Shown here: positions 62,888 to 64,000 of the stretch, piece after piece
Layout: every line of letters starts with the position of its first letter
Position numbering within the stretch: the stretch's first letter is position 1
Source: Microvirga pakistanensis
GTDB taxonomy: Bacteria; Pseudomonadota; Alphaproteobacteria; Rhizobiales; Beijerinckiaceae
Direction: 5' to 3'
NCBI RefSeq assembly: GCF_004458765.1
Contig: NZ_SPJX01000184.1
Span: forward strand, 248,001-312,000
Length of the DNA stretch: 64,000 nt
Made by a program: the position numbers and the translations under genes
Notes under the pieces: model-generated
Seen by the model: the letters and a program-made list of their open reading frames with translations, nothing else
Database searches by the model: none
What the model was told of the DNA's origin: nothing

Positions 62888-64000
<1,113 letters not shown>

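Overview
The window looks like ordinary chromosome from an alphaproteobacterium of the order Hyphomicrobiales (Rhizobiales), plausibly the Methylobacteriaceae (Microvirga-like). This is inference from high G+C coding sequence, a GAF-HWE histidine kinase, a DUF6894 and a DUF1127 protein, many ABC uptake systems, the style of the aromatic and hexuronate clusters, and a palindromic intergenic repeat of the kind common in this order. Nothing in the sequence fixes the genus. No insertion sequence, prophage, rRNA or CRISPR array was seen.

Region by region. 1-7.9 kb: a truncated glutathionyl-hydroquinone reductase, a CAU tRNA (probably tRNA-Ile2), an AT-richer stretch with a solo GerE-type helix-turn-helix gene, a Spy/CpxP-like periplasmic protein, a Crp/Fnr regulator overlapping a DUF6894 gene and bracketed by two paralogous small genes, a GAF-HWE kinase and small unknowns. 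7.9-11.9 kb: AhpD-like protein, enoyl-CoA hydratase, acyl-CoA synthetase, and an orphan branched-chain-type binding protein. 12.2-22.9 kb: a hexuronate locus. A GntR regulator, uxaA and uxuA diverge from uxaC, a family-1 sugar ABC transporter and uxuB; together they would import hexuronates and convert them to 2-keto-3-deoxygluconate.

22.9-31.8 kb: a signalling region. A periplasmic binding-protein-like gene, a three-PAS histidine kinase, a single-domain receiver and a receiver-cyclase are tightly overlapped. Next come a homocysteine S-methyltransferase-like gene and a CRP-type regulator with a convincing cyclic-nucleotide pocket. Two consensus CRP palindromes flank that regulator, so a kinase-to-cyclase-to-CRP cAMP circuit can be proposed. 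32-35.2 kb: a DUF1194 (VWA) gene and a PHB-depolymerase-like esterase lie between two 342-bp direct repeats differing at one base, each carrying the same 79-codon gene. 35.4-37.7 kb: a DEAD-box helicase and an acidic small protein.

37.7-51.3 kb: the complete protocatechuate branch of the beta-ketoadipate pathway. An IclR regulator diverges from a Liv-type ABC transporter followed by pcaD, C, H, G, I, J, F, B, and pobA follows. A 55-codon DnaJ-zinc-finger-like gene sits antisense between pcaB and pobA. 51.3-57.2 kb: a PP2C-like phosphatase and a sugar ABC transporter with an embedded nanE. 57.2-61.5 kb: msrPQ joined to modABC, pairing a molybdoenzyme with molybdate uptake. 61.5-64 kb: an M29 aminopeptidase and the start of a peptide-type ABC transporter whose double ATPase runs off the window.
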